Origin: an uncultured Flavobacteriaceae bacterium
Lineage (GTDB): Bacteria; Bacteroidota; Bacteroidia; Flavobacteriales; Flavobacteriaceae
Length of the DNA stretch: 64,000 nucleotides
Reading direction: 5' to 3'
Assembly (NCBI GenBank): GCA_937959395.1
Contig: CALGLR010000015.1
Location: 23,996-87,995, forward strand
The position numbers and the translations under genes were made by a program. The notes under the pieces are model-generated. The model was given only the letters and a program-made list of their open reading frames with translations, made no database searches and was not told the DNA's origin. This document shows positions 62,742 to 64,000 of the stretch, piece by piece. How positions within the stretch are numbered: position 1 is the stretch's first letter; every line of letters begins with the position of its first letter.

Positions 62742-62969
62742 CTAGAAAGACGGCTCAGGTCTTCCTTTTAAACGTTTTTCAATTTTTTTCTTCTTTGCAG
62801 TTAAACGTTTCATTATATCCATTATTTCAGTATCCTTAGATTCCTTATACACCTCATTTAAAGCTAATATTAAACGCTTTGCTTCTCTTGAAGCCACCAC
62901 TCTATCACTTGTAGACATATTACTCATCTTTGCATTTTCAAACTCGAGTGCTTCATTTATTAATTCCAT
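62742..62969 (-). CDS. Small conserved basic protein (paralogue of the one at 13841)
   Basis: A 75-aa protein with the pattern MELINEALEFENAKM, R(V)VASREAKRLIL, EIMDIMKRLTAKKKKI and KRLKGR. It is a paralogue of the 70-aa protein at 13841. The basic, helical C-terminus suggests nucleic-acid or membrane-surface contact, but no named domain is recognised. The DUF2237 gene begins three bases downstream. TTAAACA half-sites lie upstream at 62992. Confidence 0.7.
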   Translation of the reverse strand: MELINEALEFENAKMSNMSTSDRVVASREAKRLILALNEVYKESKDTEIMDIMKRLTAKKKKIEKRLKGRPEPSF

Positions 62970-63481
62970 AAATTATATTCTAATTATTCTTTTAAACAAT
63001 TTAATTAAACTAAACCCCATTATAACATATATTCAATTGATTATAGTTATTTTAAGATTGGTTTTAGTGATGAATGAAATAAAAATTGAAAGCTTAACGG
63101 AATAAAACAAACTTAAGATTAGAGGAAACGAACAAATGTGATTTCGAGTAGAGTTTGCAATAAGTATTCAAATATTTCAAATGTTTGCAAACATAGCGAA
63201 TAAAAGTATAATAAACTACAACTAAAATGAAAATATTTACTTTCTAATACAAAGTTTCTATTACTGTATCCATTGATATTGAAGAGCCTAATATCTAAAT
63301 TGAGTATAATCTTTTAGTTGTTTTTATATCATGAACTCATTTAATTATTTACACAACCTAGTTATTTAACTCTATTACAAAAAAGACTTGTGATAATATT
63401 CATAAACTAAAACAACGGACTCTTTGTACATAAATATTATATTCGTGCAAAGCTGAAAAAAAATAGGTTATTTTTAATAAA
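62970..63481. other. Gene-free stretch before the TPR gene
   Basis: 512 bases of AT-rich sequence with no credible open frame. Near its start are TTAAACA (62992-62998) and TTAAAC (63005) half-sites. A near-consensus -7 element TATATTCG (63438-63445) lies 36 bases before the TPR gene. Nothing else seen. Confidence 0.4.
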
Positions 63482-63882
63482 ATGAAACAATCCAACTATC
63501 TTTTATTACTAGTCGTTTTAGTTTTTTTTACACATTGTAAAAAAAACCATTCTGAAGACAAACAATCAGATGAAGATTTTATTAAGTTCCTTAATGACAA
63601 AACGTATACAAAGTCTATCAAAAGAATAGATAGTATAGCAAAAGCAAATATTTATTCTGATCATAAAACAGGGCTTTTATATTATGAAAAAGGTAATATT
63701 TTAGGGCATTTAGAGAAAGATGTTGAAGCTATAGGGAGTTTTAAAAAAGCACTCGCTTCTTTTGAAAAAGAAGGAGATAAAAAATTTATTGCGCAAACTA
63801 ATATGTATCTGGGAAATTCTGAAGCATTTATTTCCAATAATGAGAAAGCTTCAGAGTATATAACTGAACCACTATGGACTTA
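63482..63882 (+). pseudogene. TPR-type lipoprotein gene broken by an inserted element
   Basis: The start is normal: a lipoprotein signal (LLLLVVLVFFTHCKKNH) and tetratricopeptide helices (GLLYYEKGNILGHLEKDVEA, FIAQTNMYLGNSEAFISN). The frame then runs into sequence with two hairpins and stops after EPLWT at 63883. Flavobacterial relatives with this start are TPR proteins several times longer, often with a LuxR-type end. The break coincides with the edge of a putative mobile element at about 63860. Confidence 0.6.
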
Positions 63883-64000
63883 AAGTCCATAGGTTCGGGT
63901 TCGTGACTTAAAGTCACCCCATGGTTATTTTTCAATTATGAAATTTGTAGCATTACCATCGTCTGGTCTTCGATGATGCTCCAAGTACTCATTAACCATT
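63862..64000. mobile_element. End of a probable IS200/IS605- or REP-type element, cut by the window edge
   Basis: Two hairpins sharing the core GACT-TAA-AGTC: CTATGGACT/AGTCCATAG (63872-63892) and GTGACT/AGTCAC (63903-63917). Next, a minus-strand frame ends at a TAA (63927-63925) after MVNEYLEHHRRPDDGNATN, which looks like the C-terminus of a transposase-type gene continuing beyond the window. The layout (subterminal hairpins, no inverted ends) suits an IS200/IS605 or REP-associated transposase. Family not proven. Confidence 0.45.
63925..64000 (-). CDS. C-terminal end of an unidentified gene, possibly a transposase
   Basis: An open minus-strand frame of 25 codons running in from the right edge: MVNEYLEHHRRPDDG...IIEK and stop. 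I do not recognise it with confidence; adjacent hairpins suggest it belongs to a transposable element. The first methionine visible need not be the start. Confidence 0.4.
   Translation of the reverse strand, partial: MVNEYLEHHRRPDDGNATNFIIEK

Overview
The window is a stretch of chromosome from a marine member of the Flavobacteriaceae (Bacteroidota). The evidence is low GC, a gldG-dnaN neighbourhood, T9SS type A sorting tails, SusC/SusD pairs, TAnnTTTG-type -7 promoters, the flavobacterial small-protein families at 55.6-56.5 kb, and long alginate catabolic operons. I see no rRNA, tRNA or CRISPR array.

Layout. 1-2.9 kb: the 3' part of gliding gene gldG, then dnaN and a GNAT enzyme. 3.0-8.6 kb: a signalling operon of two stand-alone receivers, a TonB-dependent receptor and a YfiR-domain histidine kinase. 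8.7-13.1 kb: a DUF4870 membrane protein and a sulfur operon set (two YeeE/YedE-type sulfur transport proteins, a persulfide dioxygenase-rhodanese, a TauE/SafE exporter and a Crp/Fnr regulator) with three copies of one palindrome in its promoters. 13.2-16.3 kb: a HAD phosphatase, a 70-aa orphan protein, a decayed DUF2452 copy, cobT and a Rossmann oxidoreductase. 16.4-18.3 kb: two secreted proteins. 18.5-19.4 kb: a RES-Xre toxin-antitoxin pair. 19.5-30.0 kb: acyl-CoA and redox enzymes, including a split kinase + acyl-CoA dehydrogenase pair like LvaA/LvaC or ACAD10/11, with REPIN-like double-hairpin repeats in the gaps.

30.0-47.4 kb is an alginate utilisation locus, all on the minus strand. Outer-membrane PL6 and PL7 lyases cut the polymer, SusC/SusD import oligomers, PL17 releases monomers, the KdgF cupin and an SDR convert them to 2-keto-3-deoxygluconate, and KdgK plus Eda feed pyruvate and glyceraldehyde-3-phosphate to central metabolism. 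An MFS permease and a FadR/GntR regulator complete it, and a paired TTGGT(T)(A/T)ACCAA operator lies before susC. The same paired operator recurs at 48.95 kb upstream of secreted beta-helix and lamin-tail genes. A GH16 glucanase follows.

53.0-55.3 kb encodes an acyl-CoA oxidase-like enzyme. 55.6-63.0 kb is a light/DNA-repair locus: Lacal_2735-type protein, DUF2452, TIGR03643, an FAD-domain photolyase that looks circularly permuted, a classical photolyase/cryptochrome, DUF2256, a bacterial-cryptochrome-type photolyase lacking the iron-sulfur cysteines, a membrane protein and an FAD oxidoreductase, followed by a frameshifted DUF2237 gene and a 75-aa protein. The 70-aa protein and decayed DUF2452 at 13.8-14.4 kb are paralogues of genes at the two ends of this locus. 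The window ends in a TPR lipoprotein gene broken by the edge of a probable mobile element.
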